DNA from: Paenibacillus nasutitermitis
Lineage (GTDB): Bacteria; Bacillota; Bacilli; Paenibacillales; Paenibacillaceae
DNA length: 64,000 bases
Direction of reading: 5' to 3'
Assembly (NCBI RefSeq): GCF_014641075.1
Contig: NZ_BMHP01000008.1
Coordinates: 62,001-126,000 of the forward strand
Position 1 is the stretch's first letter, and every line of letters begins with the position of its first letter. The notes beneath the pieces are model-generated. The model was given only the letters and a program-made list of their open reading frames with translations. It did not search any database and had not been told where the DNA came from. The translations under genes and the position numbers were made by a program. Below, one piece after another: positions 34,755 to 42,366 of the stretch.

Positions 34755-35360
34755 ATGCCTAAAATCGTCGATCACCAGCAGCGAAAAGAGAATATTGCGG
34801 AAGCCGCTTGGCGTGTCATCCGCCGTGAGGGGATGGACGGAGTATCGGTCCGCCGGATTGCACAGGAAATGGGTATTTCCTTGGGATCGCTGCGGCATTA
34901 TTTTGACAATCAGAGCGAGCTTCTCGCTTTTTCCATGAGGCTTGCTTCGCAGCGTGTCCATGCCCGTATAAGAAATCTGCCGTTTAGCGGGGATATCCGC
35001 CATGACATCGAGCAGGTTATCGCCCAGTTGCTCCCCCTTGACGAAGAACGGCGCTCGGAAGCGGAGATTTGGCTGGCCTTTGCGGGTAAAGCAATCTCCG
35101 ATTCCGAAATCCGGATCATGAGCCAGGATATCCATGACGAGCTGCGCGCCGGATTCAGGCTCATCATTGATCAGCTGACCGCTTCAAAGCTGACGCCCTC
35201 CGCTATCGATGCCGAGTATGAAGCCGGCAGGCTGCATGCGCTTGTTGACGGGCTGGTCGTCCATCATACGGTTTATCCCGACCGGGTGAACAAGAGTGAC
35301 ATGATCTCCATCGTTTCCCGGCATCTGGACAGTCTGCTGGCAGCCTCACCACGCCAATAA
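34755..35360 (+). CDS. TetR-family transcriptional regulator
   Basis: 201 residues: the N-terminal HTH is 'AAWRVIRREGMDGVSVRRIA' plus 'MGISLGSLRHYFDNQSELL', and the C-terminal helical domain resembles BetI-type regulators ('AFAGKAISDSEIRIM'). There is no ribosome site before the ATG and the -10 TATAAT ends at 34749, so the message is probably leaderless. It likely represses itself and the divergent membrane gene. The next gene follows after 33 nt. Confidence 0.88.
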   Translation: MPKIVDHQQRKENIAEAAWRVIRREGMDGVSVRRIAQEMGISLGSLRHYFDNQSELLAFSMRLASQRVHARIRNLPFSGDIRHDIEQVIAQLLPLDEERRSEAEIWLAFAGKAISDSEIRIMSQDIHDELRAGFRLIIDQLTASKLTPSAIDAEYEAGRLHALVDGLVVHHTVYPDRVNKSDMISIVSRHLDSLLAASPRQ

Positions 35361-35393
35361 TATCCATCCAGTCCACGAAAGCAGGTTGAACCT

Positions 35394-36074
35394 ATGACGC
35401 AGCGCTCTGTTTCATCCAAGCTTCAAGTCATTATTACCGGTACGACGGGGATGGTCGGTGAAGGCGTGCTGCATATAAGCCTGGAGCATCCCGATGTGGA
35501 ACGCGTTCTGGTCATCAACCGCAAGCCATGCGGGGTCGCCCATCCGAAGCTGACGGAAATTCTGCACCAGGACTTCTTTGACCTGTCGCCGATCGAGCAG
35601 CAGTTAGCCGGATATAACGCCTGCTTCTTCTGTCTTGGGGTATCGTCGGTTGGAATGAAGGAAGCGCAATACGCCAGGCTGACCTATGATCTTACGCTCC
35701 ATATGGCCGAGTTGCTTGTTCTCCTGAATCCGGATATGATCTTCAGTTATATCTCAGCCAGCGGCACGGACAGTACCGAGCGCGGGAGAAGCATGTGGGC
35801 CCGGGTAAAAGGAAGAACGGAGAACCAATTGCTCCGAATGCCTTTCAAAAAAGCATATATGTTCAGGCCGGGCTATATCCACCCCATCAAGGGGCTCAAA
35901 AATACCCATGGCTATTATTCCGCCGTGTCCTGGCTTTACCCGCTGCTGAAGCGGTTCCTCCCCCAGTATGCCGTGTCCTTGAAGGAGCTTGGGACGGCTA
36001 TGATTCATACGGTAAGCAAAGGCTATGATTCACCCATCCTGGAATGCAGCGATATTCATAAGCTAGCCAAGTGA
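35394..36074 (+). CDS. NAD(P)-binding epimerase/SDR-like protein
   Basis: 226 residues with an N-terminal Rossmann fold ('VIITGTTGMVGEGVLHIS'; the TGxxGxxG loop) and 'FSYISASGTDSTERGRSMWA', then 'RPGYIHPIKG'. It belongs to the short atypical SDR/NmrA-like group found beside TetR genes. The conserved YxxxK is not clearly present, so catalysis is uncertain. It is probably co-transcribed with the TetR gene. Confidence 0.8.
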   Translation: MTQRSVSSKLQVIITGTTGMVGEGVLHISLEHPDVERVLVINRKPCGVAHPKLTEILHQDFFDLSPIEQQLAGYNACFFCLGVSSVGMKEAQYARLTYDLTLHMAELLVLLNPDMIFSYISASGTDSTERGRSMWARVKGRTENQLLRMPFKKAYMFRPGYIHPIKGLKNTHGYYSAVSWLYPLLKRFLPQYAVSLKELGTAMIHTVSKGYDSPILECSDIHKLAK

Positions 36075-36147
36075 GTCAGGGGCAGCAGTATCTTCTTTAG
36101 AGCTTCCATTGCCAATGGATTATATAAATCTTCCGCATCAGCCCCAG

Positions 36148-36188
36148 CAGACTCTTCCATGCCGTTGAAGAGTCTGTTTCTGTTGTTT
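36148..36188 (+). terminator. Terminator after the SDR-like gene
   Basis: CAGACTCTTC and GAAGAGTCTG form a perfect stem followed by TTTCTGTTGTTT. Confidence 0.85.
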
Positions 36189-36254
36189 ATACTAGAATCT
36201 ATTAGCCCATCCTCCCGATGCGGGGTGATGAGGTAAGACAGGGGATAAATAGAA

Positions 36255-37106
36255 TTGAGCGAGAATGAATGGGATTGGGCCCGCGGTATTGTGCTGCTGG
36301 ACCGCACGAACGAAGCGGCAAAACAGGATATTAGCTATCCCTTCGCGCTTGATGAGCTGATTGGCCGCGAAACCGGAGACGGCGGTCCATCGGTGTGCCA
36401 TCTCTGGCGGCATCCGCGGGCCTTCGTCATCGGCTCGCGGGACAGCCGCTTGCCTGGCGCCGCCCAGGCCGTGCGCCTGCTGCAGGAAGAGGGTTATTCA
36501 ACGCTTGTCCGCCATTCCGGCGGGGCCGCCGTGCCGCTGGACACGGGCGTTGTCAATGTATCGCTCATTCTGCCCGGCCAGGGGGTACACGGGCAGGACA
36601 TCTACCGCGACTTTGACCGGATGTACGCGTTGATCCGCACAGCGGTCGCTTCCCTGGGCGCGGAAGCGCATAAGGGGGAAGTTCAGGGTTCTTATTGTCC
36701 AGGCGACTATGATCTGCATATCCAGGGATTGAAATTTTGCGGGATCGCCCAGCGCAGACAGCTGCGCGCCACTATCATCCAGGCTTTCGTCCTGGCGGAG
36801 GGCCCGGCACAGGCCCGCGCCCGGCGGGTGCGGGCTTTCTATGAACAGGCCGCTCTCGGGGCCGAGCCGGGGTCTTATCCCTTGATCGAAGACGATCGGA
36901 TGACCAGCCTGGAGGAAGGACTCGGCCTTGGGGAGAGCGGAGCCCGCGCCTTCACGCAAGCGGTTCATGAAGTTCTTCAGGCGGGCCGGAGCCCACAGGA
37001 AGCAGCAGCCTCAGCCGGTCTATTCCGGATGCCGGAGGAGAACGCCCTGCAGAGCATGTGCGAGCAGCTCAAGCAGCGGTATGCGGTGCCGGAAGCCGGG
37101 CGATAA
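36255..37106 (+). CDS. lipL: Octanoyl-[GcvH]:protein N-octanoyltransferase
   Basis: 283 residues of the LipL group of the lipoate-ligase fold. LipL moves octanoyl from GcvH to E2 subunits of 2-oxoacid dehydrogenases. The key marks are C148 in 'GSYCPGDYDL', corresponding to the acyl-thioester cysteine of Bacillus LipL, K160 in 'GLKFCGIAQRR', and the lipoate-binding 'LVRHSGGAAVPLDTGVVNVS'. It starts at a TTG (36255) behind CAGGGGAT. It stands alone. Confidence 0.88.
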   Translation: MSENEWDWARGIVLLDRTNEAAKQDISYPFALDELIGRETGDGGPSVCHLWRHPRAFVIGSRDSRLPGAAQAVRLLQEEGYSTLVRHSGGAAVPLDTGVVNVSLILPGQGVHGQDIYRDFDRMYALIRTAVASLGAEAHKGEVQGSYCPGDYDLHIQGLKFCGIAQRRQLRATIIQAFVLAEGPAQARARRVRAFYEQAALGAEPGSYPLIEDDRMTSLEEGLGLGESGARAFTQAVHEVLQAGRSPQEAAASAGLFRMPEENALQSMCEQLKQRYAVPEAGR

Positions 37107-37142
37107 TACAGCTGCTGCACCCGCTCCAAATTAGAGGCCCGA

Positions 37143-37979
37143 TTATGTTCGACTTGCCCGGCCTGCGCCGAAAACCGCTTCCACCTCGTCTTTGATCGTA
37201 TGGAGAGACCCGCCTGCCAGTTGTTCCAGATCTGTCGAAACCTTTCTCATGTCTGTTAAAGCCAGCAAGCCGTAGATCTCATTCTGCACCGCGTCATCGG
37301 CCCGGTATACGACGCGGCGGCCGGTTGCTTCCGACAGCGCCCGGGCCAGATCATATAAGGTCCAGACCTTCGGTGCCGTCAGTTCATAGGTTCGGCCCGC
37401 ATGACCGTCCTCCGTCAGTACGGCAGCTGCCGCACGCGCCAAATCTCTTCTATCCGCCGTATTGAATATCCACTTTCCGCGGGGACTGACTAATCCGCCG
37501 CTTGCTGCCGCCTCGCGTATGCCAAGTGCCCTAATGAGTTCTGTATAATAAGCATTGCGCAGAAAGGTAAATGGAATTCCGCTTGCGTGAATCATCTGCT
37601 CCGTATCCAAATGCAGGCGGTGCAGACGCCCTTGTCCGGCATAGGCCATGCTGGTATAGATGAGATGTTTAATTCCTGCTTTCCCCGCAGCTTCCAGCGC
37701 AGCGGCATGCTGCCGCAGCCGAACGGCATCGTTGGCATGCGAAGAGGAAATAAGCAGCAGCCGGGTGGCTCCTGCAAAAGAGACCTCCAGCGAATCTGGC
37801 GCATCATAATCGCCAAATCTCACCTTCACCCCTTGTTCCGCCAGATCTGCTGCTGCATCCGGTCTGCGTACGCTTACGATCAACTCTTCTGGCGGCAGCC
37901 TGAATAGAAGCTGCCGTGCAATGAGATTGCCCAGCTTGCCGGTAGCGCCTGTCATCACAATCGGCATTCCATCATTCAT
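37143..37979 (-). CDS. NmrA-like NAD(P)H:quinone oxidoreductase (QorB type)
   Basis: 278 residues, atypical SDR resembling quinone oxidoreductase 2. It shows the 'VMTGATGKLGNLIARQLL' dinucleotide loop, 'LLLISSSHANDAVRLRQH' and 'HLIYTSMAYAGQGRLH'. Likely role: NAD(P)H-dependent reduction of quinones or redox sensing. It lies 64 nt downstream of a MarR-type gene, and the palindrome GTTAAACGTTTAAC at 37999-38012 precedes its start. Confidence 0.85.
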   Translation of the reverse strand: MNDGMPIVMTGATGKLGNLIARQLLFRLPPEELIVSVRRPDAAADLAEQGVKVRFGDYDAPDSLEVSFAGATRLLLISSSHANDAVRLRQHAAALEAAGKAGIKHLIYTSMAYAGQGRLHRLHLDTEQMIHASGIPFTFLRNAYYTELIRALGIREAAASGGLVSPRGKWIFNTADRRDLARAAAAVLTEDGHAGRTYELTAPKVWTLYDLARALSEATGRRVVYRADDAVQNEIYGLLALTDMRKVSTDLEQLAGGSLHTIKDEVEAVFGAGRASRT

Positions 37980-37998
37980 CCTCTCGCTTGTTTATTTG

Positions 37999-38012
37999 GT
38001 TAAACGTTTAAC
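37999..38012 (-). promoter_or_regulatory. MarR-type operator before the quinone oxidoreductase gene
   Basis: GTTAAACGTTTAAC is a perfect 14-bp palindrome 20 nt before the start codon. It closely resembles the site at 38516-38533. Confidence 0.7.
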
Positions 38013-38043
38013 TACTTGGCCAAGAGAAAGCGGCGGCCCCCTC

Positions 38044-38496
38044 TTAATCCATTCCGCCCTGCAATTTGCGAAACAGCCGGAGCAGCTCATGCATCTGCTC
38101 TTCGTTCAGCCCTTTCATCTGAGACGCAATGACCTTCCTGTTCCCCGGGAGCTCCTCCCGCAGAAGCCGCTCACCCTTCTCCGCAAGCACGATCCTGCGC
38201 TTCCGACCGTCTTCCGGGTGACCGGAGCTTTCAATGTAACCATCCTTTTCCAATGGCACAAGCAGTACGCTGATATTGGCTCTTGTTACACCGATTTCAT
38301 TGGCGAGCGTCGACGGCAAAATGCTCCCGCCCGCTTTGGCAATCTCCACAAGCAGCCGGATGCGCGCTCCATTCAAGCCTCTTGAATGCCAATACTTCTC
38401 CGAAACGCCGACCAGCCGCGCTGTTGCATCCACAAGCGCAAAAAAAGTCTGCGTTTCCAGCGGCTGATTGATGACATAGTCCTGAATATCCGACAT
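38044..38496 (-). CDS. MarR-family transcriptional regulator
   Basis: 150 residues. The winged helix is recognisable in 'ILPSTLANEIGVTRANISVL' followed by the wing 'HPEDGRKRRIVLAEKG'. I place the start at ATG 38496, behind GGAGTCGAGG; a TTG lies 18 nt upstream. Matching palindromes precede this gene and the downstream oxidoreductase gene, so it probably represses both, as redox- or quinone-sensing MarR proteins do. Confidence 0.88.
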   Translation of the reverse strand: MSDIQDYVINQPLETQTFFALVDATARLVGVSEKYWHSRGLNGARIRLLVEIAKAGGSILPSTLANEIGVTRANISVLLVPLEKDGYIESSGHPEDGRKRRIVLAEKGERLLREELPGNRKVIASQMKGLNEEQMHELLRLFRKLQGGMD

Positions 38497-38515
38497 ACTA
38501 ATCCTCGACTCCAAC

Positions 38516-38533
38516 TAGTTAAGTGTTTAACTA
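38516..38533 (-). promoter_or_regulatory. MarR-type operator before the regulator gene
   Basis: TAGTTAAGTGTTTAACTA has perfect 7-bp inverted arms (TAGTTAA/TTAACTA). It shares the GTTAA...TTTAAC core with 37999-38012. Confidence 0.7.
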
Positions 38534-38672
38534 TTTGTAATGTAACTTATGCCAAGCGGGAAGTCAAGCAAACGGACAACCTTCAAATCGGCCAATAAGA
38601 AACAATCCGAGTGCCCATCTATGATAAACTGATAGAAGAAATCATCTATGAGCAGCAAGGAGAATGTTACCC

Positions 38673-39434
38673 ATGAAGCTGGTATCCTGGAATGTGAATG
38701 GCTTAAGAGCCTGTGTGAACAAAGGTTTTAATGAGTACTTCCATGAAACGGCCGCCGATATATTTTGTGTGCAGGAGACGAAGCTTCAAGAAGGTCAGAT
38801 TGATCTGGACCATGGAGAAGCCTACACGCAATATTGGAATTATGCCGTCAAAAAAGGCTATTCCGGGACAGCCGTTTTTACGAAGATCAAACCTTTGTCG
38901 GTCCGCTATGGACTGGAGGAGGATGAGGAGCCTGAGGGCCGTATTCTTACCCTGGAATTTGAAGACTTCTATCTCGTGAACGTCTATACGCCCAATGCCA
39001 AACGCGATCTGTCCCGACTTCCGTACCGACTGGAATGGGAGGACCGGTTCCGCAGTTATCTTCTGGAGCTTGATGCCAAGAAACCCGTTATTGTTTGCGG
39101 CGATTTGAATGTTGCCCATCAGGAGATTGATCTGAAGAATGCCAAAGCCAATCTGGGCAATTCGGGATTTACCCTGGAGGAAAGGGACAAGATGACCCGG
39201 CTGCTGGAAGCCGGCTTTATCGATACCTTCCGGCATCTTTACCCGGACCGCACAGACGTCTATAGCTGGTGGTCTTATATGCCGAAGGTACGAGAGCGCA
39301 ATGTCGGATGGCGGATCGATTATTTCCTGATCTCCTCCCGACTTGCATCCCGGCTGCTGGACGCACAAGTCGATTGCGCTATCACAGGCAGCGATCATTG
39401 CCCCGTCGTGCTGACTTTGGCCGATTCCGAGTAA
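38673..39434 (+). CDS. exoA: Exodeoxyribonuclease III
   Basis: 253 residues, an AP endonuclease/3'-5' exonuclease acting in base excision repair. Motifs of the XthA/ExoA family are complete: 'MKLVSWNVNGLRACV', the metal Glu in 'VQETKLQ', 'YTPNAKRDLSRLPYRLEWE', 'VCGDLNVAHQEIDL', 'RIDYFLISSRL' and the C-terminal 'GSDHCPVVL'. Start at ATG 38673, behind AAGGAGAA; a weaker start lies three codons upstream. It is monocistronic with a strong terminator. Confidence 0.95.
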   Translation: MKLVSWNVNGLRACVNKGFNEYFHETAADIFCVQETKLQEGQIDLDHGEAYTQYWNYAVKKGYSGTAVFTKIKPLSVRYGLEEDEEPEGRILTLEFEDFYLVNVYTPNAKRDLSRLPYRLEWEDRFRSYLLELDAKKPVIVCGDLNVAHQEIDLKNAKANLGNSGFTLEERDKMTRLLEAGFIDTFRHLYPDRTDVYSWWSYMPKVRERNVGWRIDYFLISSRLASRLLDAQVDCAITGSDHCPVVLTLADSE

Positions 39435-39444
39435 TAATCAAGAA

Positions 39445-39480
39445 CCCCGCCTGCATCCTGCAGGCGGGGCTCTCCTTTTA
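39445..39480. terminator. Terminator between exoA and the siderophore-binding gene
   Basis: CCCCGCCTGCA and TGCAGGCGGGG form a perfect stem followed by CTCTCCTTTTA. It lies between convergent genes. Confidence 0.85.
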
Positions 39481-39482
39481 TT

Positions 39483-40508
39483 CTACTTCTTATTCTCCGC
39501 GCTTCTTTCAAGCAGCATATCGACAATCAGATCAATTTGTTTGACAATAGCGATTGGATCATAACGGTAGAAGGTATCAAAATCATTATAGAAAATTTGA
39601 TTATTTTTCGCAGCATCCAGACCTTTCCAGATGCCGGATTCCTTCAACTGCTTCAACTGCTCGCCTTTCTTCTCCGGATCGTACGTCGTCAGGAACATAT
39701 AATCGCCTTCGTATTCCGGCAAGGCCTCCATGGAAAGCTGAAGCGTTTGCTCGCCTGCGCTGTCTTTATGCGGCATCTTGAACTTCAACGCGTCGTACAC
39801 AGCCTGACCGCCCCGGCCTGCATTATCTCCGAATATCCATAGATCACCCTTGTCGGTCAGCTCATAAAGCCCCAGTGTCGCATTCTCGTCAATGACACCC
39901 TTGAGTTTCTCGCGTCCTTCCTCGGCTTTCTTCTCATAATCGGCAATGAATTGCTCTGCCTTCTCCGGATTCCCTGTTATGTCTCCGAACAGATTAACCG
40001 TTTCTCGAATATTAGTAGCCGTCCCGTATGGGATGTACAGCGTCGGGGCAATTTTGGACAATGCTTCATAGCTGTCCTCGTACATGACAACAATGAGATC
40101 AGGCGCAAGCTCCAAGGTTTTCTCCACGTTGATCGGCGCGCCTACATCCTTGGCATCCTTGAGCAAATCCTTGATGAACGGGTTATCAAAGGCTGACGGC
40201 TCTACACCGACCACATTTGCCCCAACAGACAGAAGCTCCCCGCCATAGTAATCTGTCACAATCCGCAGCGGTTTTACAGGAATCTCGACAGATCCTTTCT
40301 TGGTCTCGAAGATGCGGAGCTTCGCAGCGGCCGCTTCATCCTTGTTATCCGGCTCCGGCGGCGCCTCGGCATTCTTATCACCGGCTGCCGTTGTATTGGC
40401 TGCGGGGGTTCCGCCGCCCGCTTGATTATTCTTGCTTCCGCAAGCTGACAACACGGCCAGTATCATAATGATCGCCGCCGTGATAAAAAATGACTTTCTC
40501 ATAAACAT
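39483..40508 (-). CDS. Iron-siderophore-binding lipoprotein
   Basis: 341 residues of the FhuD/FepB-type (PeripBP) fold. The signal peptide ends in lipobox 'LAVLSAC' with Cys23, followed by a low-complexity linker. The two lobes show 'RIVTDYYGGELLSVGANVVG' and 'PDLIVVMYEDSYEALSKIAP'. It delivers Fe(III)-siderophore to a permease that is not encoded nearby. The ATG at 40508 follows GGGAGG. A long Fur-type dyad (40544-40580) lies just upstream, so it should be induced by iron limitation. Confidence 0.92.
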   Translation of the reverse strand: MFMRKSFFITAAIIMILAVLSACGSKNNQAGGGTPAANTTAAGDKNAEAPPEPDNKDEAAAAKLRIFETKKGSVEIPVKPLRIVTDYYGGELLSVGANVVGVEPSAFDNPFIKDLLKDAKDVGAPINVEKTLELAPDLIVVMYEDSYEALSKIAPTLYIPYGTATNIRETVNLFGDITGNPEKAEQFIADYEKKAEEGREKLKGVIDENATLGLYELTDKGDLWIFGDNAGRGGQAVYDALKFKMPHKDSAGEQTLQLSMEALPEYEGDYMFLTTYDPEKKGEQLKQLKESGIWKGLDAAKNNQIFYNDFDTFYRYDPIAIVKQIDLIVDMLLERSAENKK

Positions 40509-40543
40509 AATAACCTCCCAATATATTCGTCCCATACATCCGC

Positions 40544-40580
40544 ATTCCAAATGATAATGCGAATCATTATCATTTGGAAT
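40544..40580 (-). promoter_or_regulatory. Extended Fur box
   Basis: The core GATAATGCGAATCATTATC (40553-40571) matches the 19-bp Fur consensus at 17 positions. The symmetry extends to two perfect 16-bp arms (ATTCCAAATGATAATG and its complement) around CGAAT. Confidence 0.9.
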
Positions 40581-40672
40581 ATTATCAGACCCCTTTAACC
40601 CTGTCAATATAAACTTTGTTGTCAGCTGTACCTGCCGGTCACCCGCCGAACGACCGGCAAGCATCCGCACAC

Positions 40673-40708
40673 AAAAAGGCCGAAAAACCCTCAAGAGGTT
40701 GATTCGGC
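40673..40708 (-). terminator. Terminator of the small membrane protein gene
   Basis: On the minus strand GCCGAA and TTCGGC close a stem with an inner AACCTC/GAGGGTT pairing, followed by CTTTTTG. Confidence 0.65.
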
Positions 40709-40794
40709 TGAAAATATTATTTTATGAAAATAAAATAACTGAACCCCTGATTCCGTTCCTTTTCATGCGAAAGACTCTCTACGTTCTATAGTGA

Positions 40795-41100
40795 TTACAC
40801 ATTCCTCATAAGATCGCCAATAAATACAACTAAGGCCGTAAAAAGAAAAAGCGGTACAGATAAAACCATCGTTCCAATTGCTCTCAAAAGGGATCCCACA
40901 CCCTGAATGCCAGATATTCCAAACGACCCAGCAGCAATGCTTGCTCCTGAAAACCAAAAAAGAAGATAGAATGGTTCAATCCTCATTCCGTCTCTAATCA
41001 GCAGAAAAAAATCCCGATTAAAAAGGGCTAAAAATAACGCCCAACACAATAAGGCAAACCATAGCGCCCACAAATTAATTTTGTTCAGTATCCGCAGCAC
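40795..41100 (-). CDS. Small integral membrane protein
   Basis: 101 residues with three hydrophobic helices at about 8-28, 42-60 and 74-96. It starts at a GTG (41100) with AAAGGA about 13 nt before it. I recognise no family. It lies 23 nt after the DUF6157 gene in the same direction, so the two may share a transcript. Confidence 0.6.
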   Translation of the reverse strand: MLRILNKINLWALWFALLCWALFLALFNRDFFLLIRDGMRIEPFYLLFWFSGASIAAGSFGISGIQGVGSLLRAIGTMVLSVPLFLFTALVVFIGDLMRNV

Positions 41101-41123
41101 GGTAAAGGAGTTTCCTTTCTAAA

Positions 41124-41552
41124 TTATTTGAGCTTGCTGCTGCTCATCGCCGCTACGACCTTCACATCCTTGAACTCGCCGTTCACAAATCGCTGATAGT
41201 CCGGGGAGTCTACAGGAATCAGCGCCATTTTTCCCTCGGCATTGAAATGGATGCCCCATCCGTATTTCTTTGGGAGCATGGAGGCTCGCAGGCAGGCTTT
41301 TGGCTTCTGAAAAAATTCATCTCTGATCTGCGTTCCCCGCGCTTGCCGCTCTTCTTCGGAAATGTCCTTATGCCGGATGTGCACCTCATACAGCAGTTCT
41401 TCCTGCGTATACGCATAAGGGTGATCCGCCACAAGCTCAAACTCGATGCCGGGCTTTGTTTTGCCGCTCTTCTTGTCCGGCGGGGTCATGCCCTTCTCGG
41501 CAGTGCTATCCCTTGCCACCGTGATAAATGTGTTGTAATAATTCCACTCCAT
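41124..41552 (-). CDS. DUF6157 family protein
   Basis: 142 residues resembling the DUF6157 family: the N-terminus 'YYNTFITVARDSTAEKGMTP' and the central 'PYAYTQEELLYEVHIRHKD' are characteristic, and 'LRASMLPKKYGWGIHF' follows. It is a soluble protein without signal peptide. The function is unknown. AAGGAGACA precedes the start. Confidence 0.8.
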   Translation of the reverse strand: MEWNYYNTFITVARDSTAEKGMTPPDKKSGKTKPGIEFELVADHPYAYTQEELLYEVHIRHKDISEEERQARGTQIRDEFFQKPKACLRASMLPKKYGWGIHFNAEGKMALIPVDSPDYQRFVNGEFKDVKVVAAMSSSKLK

Positions 41553-41761
41553 CCTGGTTGTCTCCTTTTTGGCCCTTTTGTCCCCCCATTATAACCTGTT
41601 TACACTGACAATAACGGTCAGTAATTAACAGCGCTTCCCGGAAATTTTCCCTCATGCATGGTTTCACCATCGGCGGCTATCCCACACAAACGGACCGGAA
41701 GCCCTGAGTATCCAGGATTTCCGGCCATTTTGCCGCTACCCGCCACTCACCTCATGATGCT

Positions 41762-42361
41762 TCACAAAGGCAGGCCCGCTTCAAGCTGTGCCAGCCCTTC
41801 GTCCATCAATTGGATCAAATTCGCTTCGGGATGTTCGGCGTAATTCAGTAAAACCGAGATAATAACCCCGATAGCAGCCCCCGACATGGTACGTACAGCT
41901 AAGTCGTCCGGCTTGCGGTCTATCCGTTTTGCTATCATCTCCGTAATCATCTGCATCGTCTGGGAAAGATTGTTCAGCATCGACGCCCGCAGCTCAGGTA
42001 CCGATACGATGAGCCGGTTTCTCTCCCATACGGTCTCCAGCTCTTCGGCAGACAATTCGGACAAACCGGCCATGACCGCATTGCGCAAAGCCCGAAGCGG
42101 ACTTATGTCGGCCGGCTGTTCCTCAAAGGCCGAGATAAGAATGGGGTCGTAATTGTCACTGCTGACCACGTCCTCTTTGGTTGCAAAATAACGAAAAAAG
42201 GTACTGGGCGAGATTTCCGCAGCCTCCGCAATCTGTTCCACGGTCGTGGCATGATAACCTGATTCTCGAAACAGCCGCATCGCATGCCTTTGGACGGCAG
42301 CCATGGTTTTGGCTTTCTTCCGTTCGCGCAGGCCGGCTGTTTTCTGTTGGTCAGCTGCCAT
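41762..42361 (-). CDS. TetR/AcrR-family regulator of the adjacent exporter
   Basis: 199 residues from ATG 42361, which has AGGGGATAAA upstream, within the end of the exporter gene. The HTH region reads 'RHAMRLFRESGYHATTVEQI' and 'AEISPSTFFRYFATKEDVV', as in AcrR-like repressors. It begins 5 nt after the MFS gene ends, so the two form an operon. It probably represses the operon through the dyad at 43939-43957. Confidence 0.9.
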   Translation of the reverse strand: MAADQQKTAGLRERKKAKTMAAVQRHAMRLFRESGYHATTVEQIAEAAEISPSTFFRYFATKEDVVSSDNYDPILISAFEEQPADISPLRALRNAVMAGLSELSAEELETVWERNRLIVSVPELRASMLNNLSQTMQMITEMIAKRIDRKPDDLAVRTMSGAAIGVIISVLLNYAEHPEANLIQLMDEGLAQLEAGLPL

Positions 42362-42366
42362 TATGT

